DNA of 64,000 nt from Rhodococcoides fascians A44A (GCF_000760735.1 NZ_JMEX01000008.1:404018-468017), one strand, 5' to 3'. Numbered from the stretch's first letter, positions 1 to 9,079 are shown. Notes: generated from the sequence alone by a model not told the origin. Made by a program: numbers and translations.

Positions 1-1132
1 TGTCGGTGGTGAGCAGGAACGACCCGTCGCCCGTGGAGGTGAGTGAGCGGAGCCGGCCCCACTCGCCTTCGAGAGCGTCCACTTCCTGTTCGACGGTGAT
101 TCCGTCGGCGCCGAGTTTCAGGAACACCAGTTTTTCGCCCTGCTGGCTGGAGATGACTGCGGCGCCGGACCAGTCGCCCCATGCTGCACCGTCGACGAAC
201 GTCAGGCCGGGGGTGGCGATGGTCGGCTCGCCCGAGCTCCAGACCGCGTCGATGGCGCCGGGAACGCGATCGGGGTCGGTCATCGGGACCGACTCGTCGT
301 AGATCAACGGGTTCCGGTCCGGCTTCCAGCCGTAGTTTCCGCCCGCGACCAGTAGGTTCAGTTCGTCGTCGCGGGTGGAGCCTTGTTCCACCTCGTACAG
401 GCGGCCGGTGCCGGGTTGGAATGCGAGACCCTGAACGTTGCGATGCCCGAGGGTGTAGATGCGGCCGGGTGCATCCGCTGCGGCGCTGCCATCGACAGCG
501 TCGACGTGCAAAACCTTGCCGCCCAACGAGTTCCGATCCTGGGGCACCGACGGGGACGCCGTGTCTCCGGTGCCAACGTACAGGGTTCCGTCGGGTGCGG
601 CCAGGATCCGGCAGCCGCCGTGCCTGCCACTGGACGCGACGGGGATGTCGTCGATGATGGCCCGGTCCCGCGTCAACGTCGTCCATGCCTCGTCGACGGT
701 CCACCGGACGACCTCGATGTGATTGCCGCTTCCGGCCTGCGAGCTACCGGGCGCCGCGCTCCCGGTGTCGACGCCTGATCCCTCGACGCCCTGGCACGTG
801 AACAGTGCCCGCGATTGCTCGAAGTCGTGGGCCAGTTCGATTCCCATCAGCCCGGTCTCACCCTGGGCGTAGAGGTCGTCGAGATTCGCCGCGACTTCAC
901 CGGCCGACCCGTCTGCCCGCTTGACGACGAATCTGCCGCTACGTTCACCGGTGAGGATCGTCCCGTCGGGGGCCTGGACGACGTCCCACGGCCGGGCGAG
1001 CCCGTCGAGCTCGGTGGTGACGGTCAACCCGACGCCGCCCTCCGGGGGCTGAGCCACCGCCCCCGTCGAACACGCGAGTGTCAGAGAAAGACTGGTCACC
1101 AGGATTCCGGTACCGGCCAGCAACTTGTTCAC
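1..1132 (-). CDS. PQQ-dependent sugar dehydrogenase-like lipoprotein (3' end outside window)
   Basis: About 377 residues are visible and the C-terminus lies beyond base 1. The start is a GTG preceded by a good GAGGAG ribosome site 7 bases away. The N-terminus is a lipoprotein signal with the lipobox LTLAC (Cys21). The mature part has hallmarks of the soluble glucose/sorbosone dehydrogenase beta-propeller family: PWDVVQAPDG near the start, GRHGGCRI with the likely catalytic His, YVGTGD, and GHRNVQGLAF. Family knowledge: such proteins oxidise sugars or other alcohols with PQQ outside the membrane; the real substrate here is unknown. It lies 75 bases after copZ on the same strand, so it may be read with the copper genes, but that is inference. 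A non-enzymatic propeller lipoprotein is the alternative. Confidence 0.8.
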   Translation of the reverse strand, partial: MNKLLAGTGILVTSLSLTLACSTGAVAQPPEGGVGLTVTTELDGLARPWDVVQAPDGTILTGERSGRFVVKRADGSAGEVAANLDDLYAQGETGLMGIELAHDFEQSRALFTCQGVEGSGVDTGSAAPGSSQAGSGNHIEVVRWTVDEAWTTLTRDRAIIDDIPVASSGRHGGCRILAAPDGTLYVGTGDTASPSVPQDRNSLGGKVLHVDAVDGSAAADAPGRIYTLGHRNVQGLAFQPGTGRLYEVEQGSTRDDELNLLVAGGNYGWKPDRNPLIYDESVPMTDPDRVPGAIDAVWSSGEPTIATPGLTFVDGAAWGDWSGAAVISSQQGEKLVFLKLGADGITVEQEVDALEGEWGRLRSLTSTGDGSFLLTTD

Positions 1133-1207
1133 AGATCGTCTCCTCGAAAGCGAGCAGGGATGATCTATGACCTGTACCACGAACCGCGGCCGGTAAACCG
1201 GACATTT

Positions 1208-1420
1208 CTACGATACGAGACGGTATCCCGCGTCGCTCACCGCACCGGCGATCGATTCCCGTTCCAGTGCAGCATCACTGGTCACCACCACTTTGCCCGA
1301 CGCCACGTCCACCGTCACTCCGGTCACGCCACCGATCTCGGAAATCTCCTCCGACACCGACGCAGCGCAGTGCTGGCAGGTCATTCCTTCGACGATGTAA
1401 CTGTTCTCCACGCTCGACAC
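1208..1420 (-). CDS. copZ: Copper chaperone, heavy-metal-associated domain (CopZ-like)
   Basis: A 70-residue protein consisting of one HMA ferredoxin-like domain. The metal-binding loop GMTCQHC (Cys near residues 15 and 18) is intact. Proteins of this family bind Cu(I) in the cytoplasm and pass it to P-type ATPases or to a CsoR-type repressor. It follows csoR by only 21 bases on the same strand, which supports copper rather than another metal. No copper-exporting ATPase is visible in the window, so the partner pump must lie elsewhere. Length is normal for the family. Confidence 0.9.
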   Translation of the reverse strand: MSSVENSYIVEGMTCQHCAASVSEEISEIGGVTGVTVDVASGKVVVTSDAALERESIAGAVSDAGYRLVS

Positions 1421-1441
1421 CTCTCTCCGTTGGCTGCGACT

Positions 1442-1723
1442 TCAGGACCGAACGAGCCGTGCGATGGCGTCCGATGCCTCTTTCACCTTTGCGTCCGCGT
1501 CGGGACCGCCACGTTTGGCAGCCTCGACGACGCACCCCGCGAGGTGCGCGTCGAGCAGCTTGAGCGAGACGGACTGTAGCGCTTTGGTTGCCGCCGAGAC
1601 CTGGGTCAGTACATCGATGCAGTACCGATCCTCGGCGACCATGCGCGAGATGCCGGCGATCTGACCCTCGATGCGACGCAGCCGCTTCAGCAGATCGTCC
1701 TGCTCGCTCGTGTAACTACTCAT
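1442..1723 (-). CDS. csoR: Copper-sensing transcriptional repressor CsoR
   Basis: A 93-residue all-helical CsoR/RcnR family repressor. The Cu(I) ligand set typical of CsoR is complete: Cys35 (in RYCID), His60 (in DAH) and Cys64 (in AGC). The N-terminal LLKRLRRIEGQIAGI segment is the conserved DNA-facing helix. Family knowledge: apo-CsoR binds an operator at its own promoter and leaves when Cu(I) binds. A 17-base palindrome that fits this operator type lies 10 bases upstream of the start, so autoregulation is likely. copZ follows immediately. The Cys-His-Cys pattern argues against a nickel (RcnR) or sulfide (CstR) sensor. Confidence 0.93.
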   Translation of the reverse strand: MSSYTSEQDDLLKRLRRIEGQIAGISRMVAEDRYCIDVLTQVSAATKALQSVSLKLLDAHLAGCVVEAAKRGGPDADAKVKEASDAIARLVRS

Positions 1724-1733
1724 GCCGCCGATG

Positions 1734-1750
1734 ATACCCCTACCGGGTAT
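1734..1750. promoter_or_regulatory. Putative CsoR operator
   Basis: ATACCCCTACCGGGTAT is a perfect inverted repeat (ATACCC / GGGTAT) around a 5-base centre. GC tracts flanked by TA/AT are what CsoR operators look like. It lies just upstream of csoR and also covers the TAG stop codon (1740-1742) of the upstream 79-aa gene. Confidence 0.75.
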
Positions 1751-1979
1751 GGGAACACCCCTGAAAACGAACTCTGACTGCGTCGACCAGCAGTAGAAAT
1801 GCGACGGTCACGCAGGCAGCACCGGCCGCTGTCCAGGAACCGGAGTACCGAACCGCCACGAATTCGGGCGCGCCCTCGTCCGTGGCCGCGAACAGGTGTT
1901 CCGTCGCACCGAGGTTCCAGCACACGACGGCCGCCGCGAACAACAGCACGGCACCGAGCACCTCCACCGCGGATCTCAT
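1740..1979 (-). CDS. Small two-helix membrane protein, unknown function
   Basis: A 79-residue protein with two hydrophobic stretches (about residues 5-22 and 51-66) joined by a short acidic loop, so probably two membrane spans. Its ATG overlaps the stop of the preceding 158-aa gene as ATGA, which is strong evidence that it is translated and coupled to that gene. Its stop codon lies within the presumed CsoR operator. No family was recognised. Confidence 0.6.
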   Translation of the reverse strand: MRSAVEVLGAVLLFAAAVVCWNLGATEHLFAATDEGAPEFVAVRYSGSWTAAGAACVTVAFLLLVDAVRVRFQGCSHTR

Positions 1980-2452
1980 GGGCCGCTCACCACCACTTCT
2001 TCCAGGGCCTCTCGTAAGCCGTCGTCGTCCTTCGCCCAGGCCTGAACCAGGCCGCCTCCCACCAGGCGCAACCCGACGCCGTGGCGTCGGCGGGGGATGC
2101 CGGTGAGCTCACCCAGCACCCGGGCGGTTTCCCACTTCTTCGGCTCGTATTCACCCGCGGCGTACTCGGGCGCCGGAAAGACGACGGCGATGTCCGCCAC
2201 GGGCAGCCTTTCGGTGCCCTGGCGAAGCTCGGTCGCCGTGAGGGCCACGCTGACGTGGCGGCGAGCTGCGCTGACCTGAACGTAGGTGAAGCCCATCAGC
2301 ACGACGGCAACCACTGCGAGCGCGACCCAGTGGACGACAGGCCCCGTCAGCAGCTCGAACACCAGTACCGCAGCGCAGAAGACAGGCCCCCACAGCAGCG
2401 ATCGCCACCGAGCTCCCGGCTCTTCGAACAGCGCGTCGTTCGAGTCAGTCAT
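1976..2452 (-). CDS. DUF3093-like membrane-anchored protein
   Basis: 158 residues. Two closely spaced hydrophobic segments (about residues 18-36 and 40-58) form an N-terminal hairpin, followed by a soluble domain of about 100 residues with the pattern HVSVALTATELRQGTERLP and a later EPKKWETARVLGELTGIP. This layout resembles the actinobacterial DUF3093 family, but the assignment is from memory. The start ATG overlaps the upstream gene by 8 bases and the end overlaps the 79-aa gene by 4, so the three are probably one transcription unit. Function unknown. Confidence 0.6.
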   Translation of the reverse strand: MTDSNDALFEEPGARWRSLLWGPVFCAAVLVFELLTGPVVHWVALAVVAVVLMGFTYVQVSAARRHVSVALTATELRQGTERLPVADIAVVFPAPEYAAGEYEPKKWETARVLGELTGIPRRRHGVGLRLVGGGLVQAWAKDDDGLREALEEVVVSGP

Positions 2453-2915
2453 GGGCGAACCACGGTGTCGCCGAGGGGCGGTAGATCACCACGCAGGCGG
2501 CGATCAGGACGAGGGCGACTGCGAGTAGTTCGGAGAACAGACCGAAAACGAAGACCACCACGAGGAGCAGCAGAACGGTGACCGACGACAGCAGTACGGA
2601 CACGGCCCGCATCCTTGCGTGTCCGGCGCGCACGGGTCCGGCGAGGAATCCGAGAACGATGCCCAGGAGTCCGCAGCCTGCACCGAGAAGACGAATGGTG
2701 CCGAGGTAGGAATCGATCTGAGCGGGTGTGTTGCCCTCGTCGGCGAGAGAGGTGCGTAGTTGGTCCACCGGCACGGTCAGCGTGATCAACGCGACGAAGA
2801 CGAGCAGAACCGCAGCGATCAGCCACAGCAGGTATGCAGCGGTGACGACGCGCGGGCGTGCGGCCTTGTCCGAATTCACGACTTCATAGTGCCCGGTTGC
2901 GTGTGATCGAACCAC
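2445..2915 (-). CDS. Four-helix membrane protein, unknown function
   Basis: Up to 156 residues with four predicted hydrophobic helices (roughly residues 23-45, 74-92, 103-120 and 123-144), both termini likely cytoplasmic. The GTG at 2915 gives the longest form; a second in-frame GTG at 2879 gives a 144-residue form, and neither has a convincing ribosome site. It overlaps the next gene by 8 bases and heads a run of three coupled small membrane-protein genes. No family recognised. Confidence 0.6.
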   Translation of the reverse strand: MVRSHATGHYEVVNSDKAARPRVVTAAYLLWLIAAVLLVFVALITLTVPVDQLRTSLADEGNTPAQIDSYLGTIRLLGAGCGLLGIVLGFLAGPVRAGHARMRAVSVLLSSVTVLLLLVVVFVFGLFSELLAVALVLIAACVVIYRPSATPWFAHD

Positions 2916-2947
2916 AGTGGGTCGGCCGAGAACCGCCGCGCGAAATT

Positions 2948-3106
2948 TCAGTGCGAGACGAGCGCCGGAATGACGATTGCGACCGATGCGAGGATGCCCA
3001 TGGCAACCACGAGGGCGATCAGGAAGAGCTCTCGGGTGACACCGTGTTCGACGGGAATCGTGCGCTCGGCGGGTGGTGCGATCCGCCTCGAACTTGCCTG
3101 AACCAT
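2948..3106 (-). CDS. 52-aa single-span membrane miniprotein
   Basis: A short frame of 52 codons starting with ATG and preceded by AGGTGA at good distance. Residues 1-26 are charged and polar (MVQASSRRIAPPAERTIPVE) and residues 27-48 form one uninterrupted hydrophobic helix, ending in VSH. The clear two-part design and ribosome site support a real gene even though it is short. It could be a small subunit or regulator of a membrane complex; nothing in the sequence says which. Confidence 0.55.
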   Translation of the reverse strand: MVQASSRRIAPPAERTIPVEHGVTRELFLIALVVAMGILASVAIVIPALVSH

Positions 3107-3190
3107 GGGTTCACCTCATCCTGACGAACGGGCATCTGCAGTGACAATTGTCACCGTACCCTCGCTCGGGTGCTCACCCTAATCACCAGG

Positions 3191-3310
3191 TCAGGCTGCA
3201 CTCAACCCCATACTCACGATCAGCACGGCTACCGAGACGGCGGTGAGCAGACCGAGGAGCGCCCACAGCGGACGGCCGCGTTCGGGCTCGGGAACTTCGG
3301 ATAGGGCCAT
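3191..3310 (-). CDS. 39-aa single-span membrane miniprotein
   Basis: A 39-codon frame: a polar, proline- and glutamate-rich head of about 14 residues, then one hydrophobic helix (about residues 15-36) to the end. It lies 84 bases upstream of the 52-aa miniprotein on the same strand and has the same plan (charged head, one helix), so the two may be related or work together. There is no strong ribosome site. A perfect 12-base palindrome lies 46 bases upstream. Confidence 0.4.
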   Translation of the reverse strand: MALSEVPEPERGRPLWALLGLLTAVSVAVLIVSMGLSAA

Positions 3311-3355
3311 GCGATGTCCGATCTACTCGACGGGTTCCCCCATCGCGTGATCGTA

Positions 3356-3367
3356 GTCACATGTGAC
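3356..3367. promoter_or_regulatory. Palindrome GTCACATGTGAC, possible operator
   Basis: A perfect 12-base palindrome in the gap between the 199-aa membrane protein gene and the 39-aa miniprotein gene, both on the minus strand. Its position fits an operator for the downstream small gene. No T-rich tail follows, so a terminator is less likely. Confidence 0.3.
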
Positions 3368-3406
3368 GCATGTGGCTGATGTGACACGCGGAGCATCGGC
3401 CGAGTG

Positions 3407-4006
3407 TCAGTGCTTCCGCGCCGCCAGAAAGTACGCCTGCGACTCCTTGCGATGCATCAGATACACCGCGCCGCCCGCTAGAACACCCTGCAGAATGCCC
3501 GCGACGCTCATGACGATCTGCATGGCTCCACCGTCGACACCGAAGGCGAACAGCTGCGGGACGGCGAGCACCACCGTGACGGTTCCGATGACGGTGAGCA
3601 CGGTTCGCGCCCAGAGCCGTCCGAGTCGCATCTTGTTCACCCAGTACAGGAACAGCCCCGCGAACGCGATGCCGATGACGGCCATCAACACCAGGGCGCC
3701 GGTCAGGTAACTTTCCGCGGATTCGAGCGTCAGCGGCAGCGACGGATCCTGTCTCGCCACGTCGTCGACCAGTTGCTGGGCGAACGGCGTGCGATCGGAG
3801 TTCACCATCACCAGGGTCAGAATCAAACTGATCAACCCGAGCGCGGTCACACCCCACCACAGATGCCGTGACGTCTCGATGTCCAGAGGAGCCGAACTGC
3901 GGGCCGCGGGCTGTTGCGGCGGGATGGCGTCGAATCCTACGGGGCCGTGCTCGGCTTCCCAGCGTGCCCAGTCGGGCTCGGGCGGGCGTTGTCCGTCATT
4001 GCTCAC
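3407..4006 (-). CDS. Four-span membrane protein downstream of hemB (Rv0513-like position)
   Basis: 199 residues from a GTG start (4006) whose GTGA overlaps the hemB stop, so the two genes are translationally coupled. The first 45 residues are soluble and tryptophan/proline rich ([13 protein letters not shown]), followed by four hydrophobic helices at about residues 48-66, 101-122, 130-150 and 157-177. From memory, mycobacteria also carry a membrane protein gene directly after hemB (Rv0513). Function unknown; coupling to hemB hints at a link with haem synthesis, but that is inference. Confidence 0.7.
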   Translation of the reverse strand: MSNDGQRPPEPDWARWEAEHGPVGFDAIPPQQPAARSSAPLDIETSRHLWWGVTALGLISLILTLVMVNSDRTPFAQQLVDDVARQDPSLPLTLESAESYLTGALVLMAVIGIAFAGLFLYWVNKMRLGRLWARTVLTVIGTVTVVLAVPQLFAFGVDGGAMQIVMSVAGILQGVLAGGAVYLMHRKESQAYFLAARKH

Positions 4007-4977
4007 AGCCAGCCCGCCGCTTCCGTCGCCCAGTAGGTCAACACCACGTCTGCGCCTGCACGGCGAATGCTGGTCAACGACTCCAGGATTGCCGCGTCGC
4101 GGTCGATCCATCCGTTTTGGGCGGCCGCGGTGATCATCGAATACTCGCCGGAGATCTGGTACGCCGCAACCGGAACGGACGAGATGTTCGCGACGTCGCG
4201 CAGAATGTCGAGGTAGGACATCGCAGGCTTGACCATCACCATGTCCGCGCCCTCGTTCAGGTCCAACTCCACCTCGTGCACGGCCTCGCGGCGGTTCGCC
4301 GAATCCTGTTGGTAGGTACGGCGATCGCCCTGGAGCGACGAGCCGACGGCCTCGCGGAACGGACCGTAGAACGCCGAAGCGTACTTGGCCGAGTAGGCCA
4401 ACTGTCCGATCTCGCGGTGCCCGGCGGCGTCGAGTGCCTCACGGATGACGCCGACCTGCCCGTCCATCATTCCGCTCGGTCCGAGCAGGTGTGCCCCTGC
4501 ATCGGCCTGCGACAGCGCCATGTCCACGTAACGAGTCAGCGTCGCATCGTTGTCGACCGCGCCGTCCTCGGTGAGGACACCGCAGTGACCGTGGTCGGTG
4601 AACTCGTCGAGGCACGTGTCGGCCATGATGACCGTCGCATCGCCCAGATCCGACTTCAGCCGCCTCAGACCGCGATTGAGAATGCCGTCCGGATCGCTCG
4701 CGCCGGAACCCTCGGCGTCCTTGTCCTCCGCCTTCGGCACGCCGAACAGCATGACACCACCGACGCCTGCCGCGACAGCCTCCTCCGCGGCTGTGCTCAA
4801 CGAATCGAGCGTGTGCTGGAAGACTCCGGGCATCGACGAGATCTCACGAGGCTCGGCGATACCGTCGGCGACGAACATCGGCAGCACCAGGTGCCGTGGC
4901 TGCAGCGACGTTTCGGCGACGAGGCGCCGGAGCGCCGGGGTACGCCTGAGCCTGCGGGGACGGTCTACGGGAAACAC
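4003..4977 (-). CDS. hemB: Delta-aminolevulinic acid dehydratase (porphobilinogen synthase)
   Basis: 324 residues, the usual length. It condenses two 5-aminolevulinate molecules to porphobilinogen in the cytoplasm. The two Schiff-base lysines are visible at Lys198 ([12 protein letters not shown]) and Lys250 ([10 protein letters not shown]). The metal loop at 120-132 reads [13 protein letters not shown]: the middle cysteine of the classical zinc triad is Asp124, while Cys122 and Cys132 remain, so metal use may differ from the all-cysteine zinc enzymes. It is the last hem gene of the rex-hemACDB run, 5 bases after hemD. Confidence 0.96.
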   Translation of the reverse strand: MFPVDRPRRLRRTPALRRLVAETSLQPRHLVLPMFVADGIAEPREISSMPGVFQHTLDSLSTAAEEAVAAGVGGVMLFGVPKAEDKDAEGSGASDPDGILNRGLRRLKSDLGDATVIMADTCLDEFTDHGHCGVLTEDGAVDNDATLTRYVDMALSQADAGAHLLGPSGMMDGQVGVIREALDAAGHREIGQLAYSAKYASAFYGPFREAVGSSLQGDRRTYQQDSANRREAVHEVELDLNEGADMVMVKPAMSYLDILRDVANISSVPVAAYQISGEYSMITAAAQNGWIDRDAAILESLTSIRRAGADVVLTYWATEAAGWL

Positions 4978-4982
4978 CGGCC

Positions 4983-6545
4983 TCAGCGCCTACGGGACTT
5001 CTTGCGGGGAGGAGGCAGTGCGCCTTCGGCGCGCAGCCGAGCTGCGTGCTCGGCGAGCGCTTCGATCAGCGGACCGACCTGCGCGGTCTCCGGCTGCACG
5101 TCCACGCGCAGACCGAATTCCACCGCCGTCTCGGCTGTCTTCGGCCCGATGCACGCGACGAGTGTGCGCGCATGCGGCTTTCCGGCGATACCGACGAGAT
5201 TGCGGACCGTGGAGCTCGACGTGAAGCACACGGCGTCGAATCCACCGGTCTTGATCATCTCGCGGGTCTCGGCGGGCGGCGGCGCTGCACGCACCGTGCG
5301 GTAGGCGGTGACGTCGTCGATCTCCCAGCCACGTTCACGCAGGCCCTCGGCAAGGGTCTCGGTGGCAATGTCGGCACGCGGCAACAGAACTCGGTTGACC
5401 GGGTCGAACACCTCGTCGTACGGCGGGAAGTCCTCGAGCAGGCCGAGAGAGGACTGATCACCCGACGGCAGCAGTTCGGGGTTGATTCCGAACGAACGGA
5501 CCTTGTCCGCGGTTGCTTCACCGACGCAGGCGATCTTGACGCCCGAGAACGCGCGAGCGTCCAGCCCGAACTCCTCGAACTTCTCCCACACTGCGCGCAC
5601 GGCGTTGGTGGAGGTGAAGACGACCCACTGGTAGCGGCCGTCGACGAGGCCCTTCACCGAGCGTTCCATCTGCGCGGGGCTGCGCGGCGGCTCGACGGCG
5701 ATGGTCGGAACCTCGATCGGGATCGCACCGTGCGTGACGAGCCGATCGCTCATCTCACCGGCCTGATCCTTCGTCCGAGGCACCAGCACGGTCCACCCGT
5801 ACAACGCCCGAGATTCCCACCAGGACATCTTGTTTCGGCCCGAAACGACCTTTCCGACGGTCACGACGAGCGAGCCGACGAGTTCGCTGCCCGCGTCGTT
5901 GAGCGTCGCGAGGGTGGCCTCGACGGTCCGCTGCTGACGGGTGGTGCCGCGAACGGTGATCGCGGCAGGTGTCTGTGGGGCGAGCCCGTGCTCGGTGAGC
6001 GCACTCGCGGTCTCGGCGAGGTGGCCGGACGTCGCGTGCAGAACCAGCGGGCCGGGAGCGGCCGCCAGAGCAGCCCAGTCGACCTCGCCGCGAACGTCGG
6101 CTTCGGTGTGACCGGAGCCCAAGGCCATGCCCGCGTAGCTGGGAACAGCCGATCCGGACGGGAGACCCGGCAGGACCTCGAACTGAACGTGGGTGCGAGC
6201 AACGGCAGCGACCTCGGCGATGACCGAATCGGTCGTCAACGGATCACCCGACACGAGACGGACGACGTCGTAGCCGTTCTTGGCCTCGGCCAGCAGAGTC
6301 TTCGCGACCTCGGCGGGCTCACCGAGGGCGGGACGGACGTCGACACCGTTCTCCCCGGTCTCCGGGTCGCGCGGGAGGTCGTTGCCGACCAGCGCCACGA
6401 CACCCTTGTCGACGTCGGGATCGGTGAAGGCGAGTTCGGCTGCGCCGAGCACTTCGCGTGCGCGGACTGTGAGCAGAGCCGGATCTCCCGGCCCCGATCC
6501 CACGAACAGGATCCGTCCGTTTGCGTTCTTGCGGACTGGGCTCAT
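4983..6545 (-). CDS. hemD: Uroporphyrinogen-III synthase fused to a SUMT-like methyltransferase domain
   Basis: 520 residues in two parts. Residues about 10-240 look like a tetrapyrrole methylase fold: [18 protein letters not shown] matches the SAM loop of uroporphyrinogen methyltransferases and [18 protein letters not shown] the later core motif. The usual GGDPFVFGRG segment is replaced by [10 protein letters not shown], so methylation activity is doubtful. Residues about 245-505 are the HemD domain ([45 protein letters not shown]), which closes hydroxymethylbilane to uroporphyrinogen III. Actinobacteria commonly carry this fusion. It lies 160 bases after hemC and 5 before hemB. The last residues are basic ([10 protein letters not shown]). 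Confidence 0.92.
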   Translation of the reverse strand: MSPVRKNANGRILFVGSGPGDPALLTVRAREVLGAAELAFTDPDVDKGVVALVGNDLPRDPETGENGVDVRPALGEPAEVAKTLLAEAKNGYDVVRLVSGDPLTTDSVIAEVAAVARTHVQFEVLPGLPSGSAVPSYAGMALGSGHTEADVRGEVDWAALAAAPGPLVLHATSGHLAETASALTEHGLAPQTPAAITVRGTTRQQRTVEATLATLNDAGSELVGSLVVTVGKVVSGRNKMSWWESRALYGWTVLVPRTKDQAGEMSDRLVTHGAIPIEVPTIAVEPPRSPAQMERSVKGLVDGRYQWVVFTSTNAVRAVWEKFEEFGLDARAFSGVKIACVGEATADKVRSFGINPELLPSGDQSSLGLLEDFPPYDEVFDPVNRVLLPRADIATETLAEGLRERGWEIDDVTAYRTVRAAPPPAETREMIKTGGFDAVCFTSSSTVRNLVGIAGKPHARTLVACIGPKTAETAVEFGLRVDVQPETAQVGPLIEALAEHAARLRAEGALPPPRKKSRRR

Positions 6546-6704
6546 CGGTTGTTCTCCAGTGCTGTCTTGTGTGGGTAATGCAGTTCGAGCGGGGTTGCCG
6601 GGCCCCGTTTCGGTATCAGTCGCGCGGTCGCTATCGCGCCGCCGCGCACAGGTGGCCGAGGGGCCCTGCGTTTGGCTCGTCCGCGTGTCGGAGCCGTGAT
6701 GGAC

Positions 6705-7700
6705 CTAGACATGGTCGGCTCCCCCGGTAGCGGCGGAACCGGCTGCGGGTGCAGGTTCGGTCACCGCGACGAGATCCCGGGCACCGAGGTCCAGGAGTTC
6801 GCGGGCGAGATCGCGACCGAGTTCCTCGGCGCCGGACACTGCGCCGACGATGGACGCTCGGATGCTGTCGCTGCCGTCGATTGCCGCGACACATCCACGG
6901 ACCGACAACTCGTCGAACACTCGCCCGTCCTCGTCGATGGATTCGACGACCTCGGCGATGGCTCCGACGGGAGCGGTGCATCCCGCTTCCAGCTCGGCCA
7001 GCAGTCCACGTTCCGCGGCGACGGATGCCCGCGCGTTGGCGTCGTCCAGTGTGCGGACCACCTCGATGAGGTCGACGTCCGCGGACCGACATTCGACGGC
7101 GAGGGCACCTTGAGCGGGCGCGGGCAGCATCTGGACCGGGTCGAGAGCCTCGGTGACGACGTCCAGGCGGCCGATGCGGGCCAGTCCGGCCCGAGCCACG
7201 ACGACGGCGTCGAGTTCGCCCGAGGCGACCTTGCCGATGCGGGTGTCGAGGTTTCCGCGTAGCGGCTGAACGTCGAGCCCCTGCCCCAGAGCTCGAAGTT
7301 GCGCCGCGCGACGCGGCGCCGAAGTTCCGATCCTCGCGCCTGCGGGCAGTTCGCCGAGAACGAGGCCGTCGCGTGCGACGAGTGCGTCGCGCGGATCCTC
7401 GCGGGGCGGGATTGCCGCGATGACGAAGCGCTCGTCGGGTGCGGTCGGCAGATCCTTGTAGGAGTGGACCGCGATGTCGACCTTGCCGTCGGTGAGAGCC
7501 TCGCGCAGCGCGGCGGTGAAGACACCGACGCCGATGGTCTGCACCGGAGCAGCGGACAGATCGCCCGCGGTCTTGACGATGACGAGTTCGGCGTCGAGGC
7601 CTGCTGCGATCAAGCCCTGACGGACCGTCTCGGCCTGCGTCGTGGCGAGCAGAGACCCTCGCGTTCCGATCCGAACGACATTCTTTTCACTCACGCTCAC
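6705..7700 (-). CDS. hemC: Hydroxymethylbilane synthase (porphobilinogen deaminase)
   Basis: 331 residues from a GTG at 7700, whose GTGA overlaps the hemA stop; a second GTG at 7694 would give 329. It polymerises four porphobilinogens on a dipyrromethane cofactor. The cofactor-binding cysteine is Cys241 in [11 protein letters not shown], and the catalytic aspartate is Asp83 in [23 protein letters not shown] at the N-terminus is the family signature. A tail of about 20 Ala/Gly-rich residues follows the conserved domain. The frame stays open far upstream inside hemA, but that part is antiparallel noise, not protein. Confidence 0.95.
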   Translation of the reverse strand: MSVSEKNVVRIGTRGSLLATTQAETVRQGLIAAGLDAELVIVKTAGDLSAAPVQTIGVGVFTAALREALTDGKVDIAVHSYKDLPTAPDERFVIAAIPPREDPRDALVARDGLVLGELPAGARIGTSAPRRAAQLRALGQGLDVQPLRGNLDTRIGKVASGELDAVVVARAGLARIGRLDVVTEALDPVQMLPAPAQGALAVECRSADVDLIEVVRTLDDANARASVAAERGLLAELEAGCTAPVGAIAEVVESIDEDGRVFDELSVRGCVAAIDGSDSIRASIVGAVSGAEELGRDLARELLDLGARDLVAVTEPAPAAGSAATGGADHV

Positions 7701-9079
7701 TCCGACTGTCCCTTCCGACCATCGGTGCGGCTGGCGGTGAAGTCGTCCACGAGTTCCATTCCGTTGATCTCGATCGGGCTCGCGACGGCCTCGACCGTGC
7801 CCGGACTCAGCTCGAACAGTTCGCGCAGAGCAGCCGCGTACGAGTCCCCACCCGGGGTGGTGGCGAGCTGCTTGACCCGGACCGTCGGAGAGTGAAGAAG
7901 CTTGTCGACGACGCGCCGCACCGTCCTCGCGACCTCGTCGCGCTGCGGTGAGTCCAGGCCGGGCAATCTCGATTCCAGACGCATGAGCTCGCCTTCGACG
8001 ACCTCCGCTGCGCGCTGGCGCAGCGCGGTGACCGTCGGCGTCACCTCGGCGAGCCGCTGGCCCGCCAGGTAGCCGGAAAGCTCGGAGGACACGATTTCGC
8101 GGGCCGCCGACGCGTCCGACGAGGCCGCTCCGGCTGCGGGGTCGCGTTGCAGCGACTCCATGTCGAACACGCTGATTCCGGGGAGTCCTGCGACTGCCGG
8201 ATCCACGTCGCGGGGCAGTCCCAGGTCGCACACGGCGAGCGGCCGGCCTGCTTCTCGCTGCGCGAGCGCGTGGTGGGCGTCCGCGAGCGAGACGACGGCG
8301 CCGACCGCGCCGGTACAGGTGACGAGCACGTCTGCGTCGGCGAGGGCGGATGCGAGGTCGTCGAGGTCGACGGAGGTTGCTGCGACACCGGCCGACACCG
8401 CGGTCTCGGCTAGGTGGTCCGCACGCTCACGAGTGCGGTTGACGACGACCAGCGAGCCGATTCCGGCCCGACCGAGATGAGCCACGGACAGCCCGCCCAT
8501 GGCCCCTGCGCCCAGCACGACAGCGGTTCGGCCTTCGAGGCTGCCGCCGAACAGTGCGGCGGCGCGGTCGAGCGCCACCGACACGACGGATGCGCCTGCG
8601 GCATCGATCCCGGTTTCGGAATGCACACGCTTGCCGACACGCAGTGCCTGTTGGGCCAGTTCGTGCAGAACACGTCCCGACGCCTGCGAGGCATCGGATG
8701 CAGCGTACGCGGCACGGATCTGACCGAGGATCTGCTGTTCACCGATGACCATCGAGTCCAGTCCGCTGGCGACGGCGAACAGGTGCTCCACAGCGGCTTC
8801 GCTGTAGCGAACGTAGGCGTGCTTGGTCAGCTCGGGAACCATCAGACCGGAGTGCTCGGCCAGGATCTCCCCCACCGATGCGAGCGCACCGTGGAAGGCG
8901 TCGACGACGGCGTAGACCTCGACGCGGTTGCACGTCGACACGACCATGACCTCGGATATGTTTCCGCTGGCCATCAGCTTGTCCGTCAACTTCGGACGGT
9001 CGGTCTCCGTGATGGCGACACGCTCGAGGACTGCGACGGGAGCGCTTCGATGCGAAATCCCGACGAGGAGGACACTCAC
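7697..9079 (-). CDS. hemA: Glutamyl-tRNA reductase
   Basis: 460 residues, GTG start overlapping the rex stop as GTGA. It reduces glutamyl-tRNA(Glu) to glutamate-1-semialdehyde with NADPH, the first committed step of C5 haem synthesis. The catalytic cysteine is Cys50 in [11 protein letters not shown]. The NADPH-binding domain is seen in [16 protein letters not shown], and [15 protein letters not shown] is a family signature. The C-terminal helical dimer domain is complete. It is second in the rex-hemACDB operon, so expression probably follows the NADH/NAD ratio through Rex. Confidence 0.96.
   Translation of the reverse strand: MSVLLVGISHRSAPVAVLERVAITETDRPKLTDKLMASGNISEVMVVSTCNRVEVYAVVDAFHGALASVGEILAEHSGLMVPELTKHAYVRYSEAAVEHLFAVASGLDSMVIGEQQILGQIRAAYAASDASQASGRVLHELAQQALRVGKRVHSETGIDAAGASVVSVALDRAAALFGGSLEGRTAVVLGAGAMGGLSVAHLGRAGIGSLVVVNRTRERADHLAETAVSAGVAATSVDLDDLASALADADVLVTCTGAVGAVVSLADAHHALAQREAGRPLAVCDLGLPRDVDPAVAGLPGISVFDMESLQRDPAAGAASSDASAAREIVSSELSGYLAGQRLAEVTPTVTALRQRAAEVVEGELMRLESRLPGLDSPQRDEVARTVRRVVDKLLHSPTVRVKQLATTPGGDSYAAALRELFELSPGTVEAVASPIEINGMELVDDFTASRTDGRKGQSE

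Noticed and set aside
2858-3124. An 88-codon plus-strand frame
   Set aside because: Antisense to the 52-aa membrane miniprotein, which has a clear ribosome site and membrane helix; the plus frame has none.
4983-6545. Cobalamin/sirohaem pathway methyltransferase CobA
   Set aside because: The SUMT-like half lacks the usual GGDPFVFGRG segment and the HemD half fits the haem operon; no cobalamin genes are nearby.
5046-6578. A 510-codon open frame on the plus strand
   Set aside because: Complement of hemD; arginine/glycine-rich noise with no family features.
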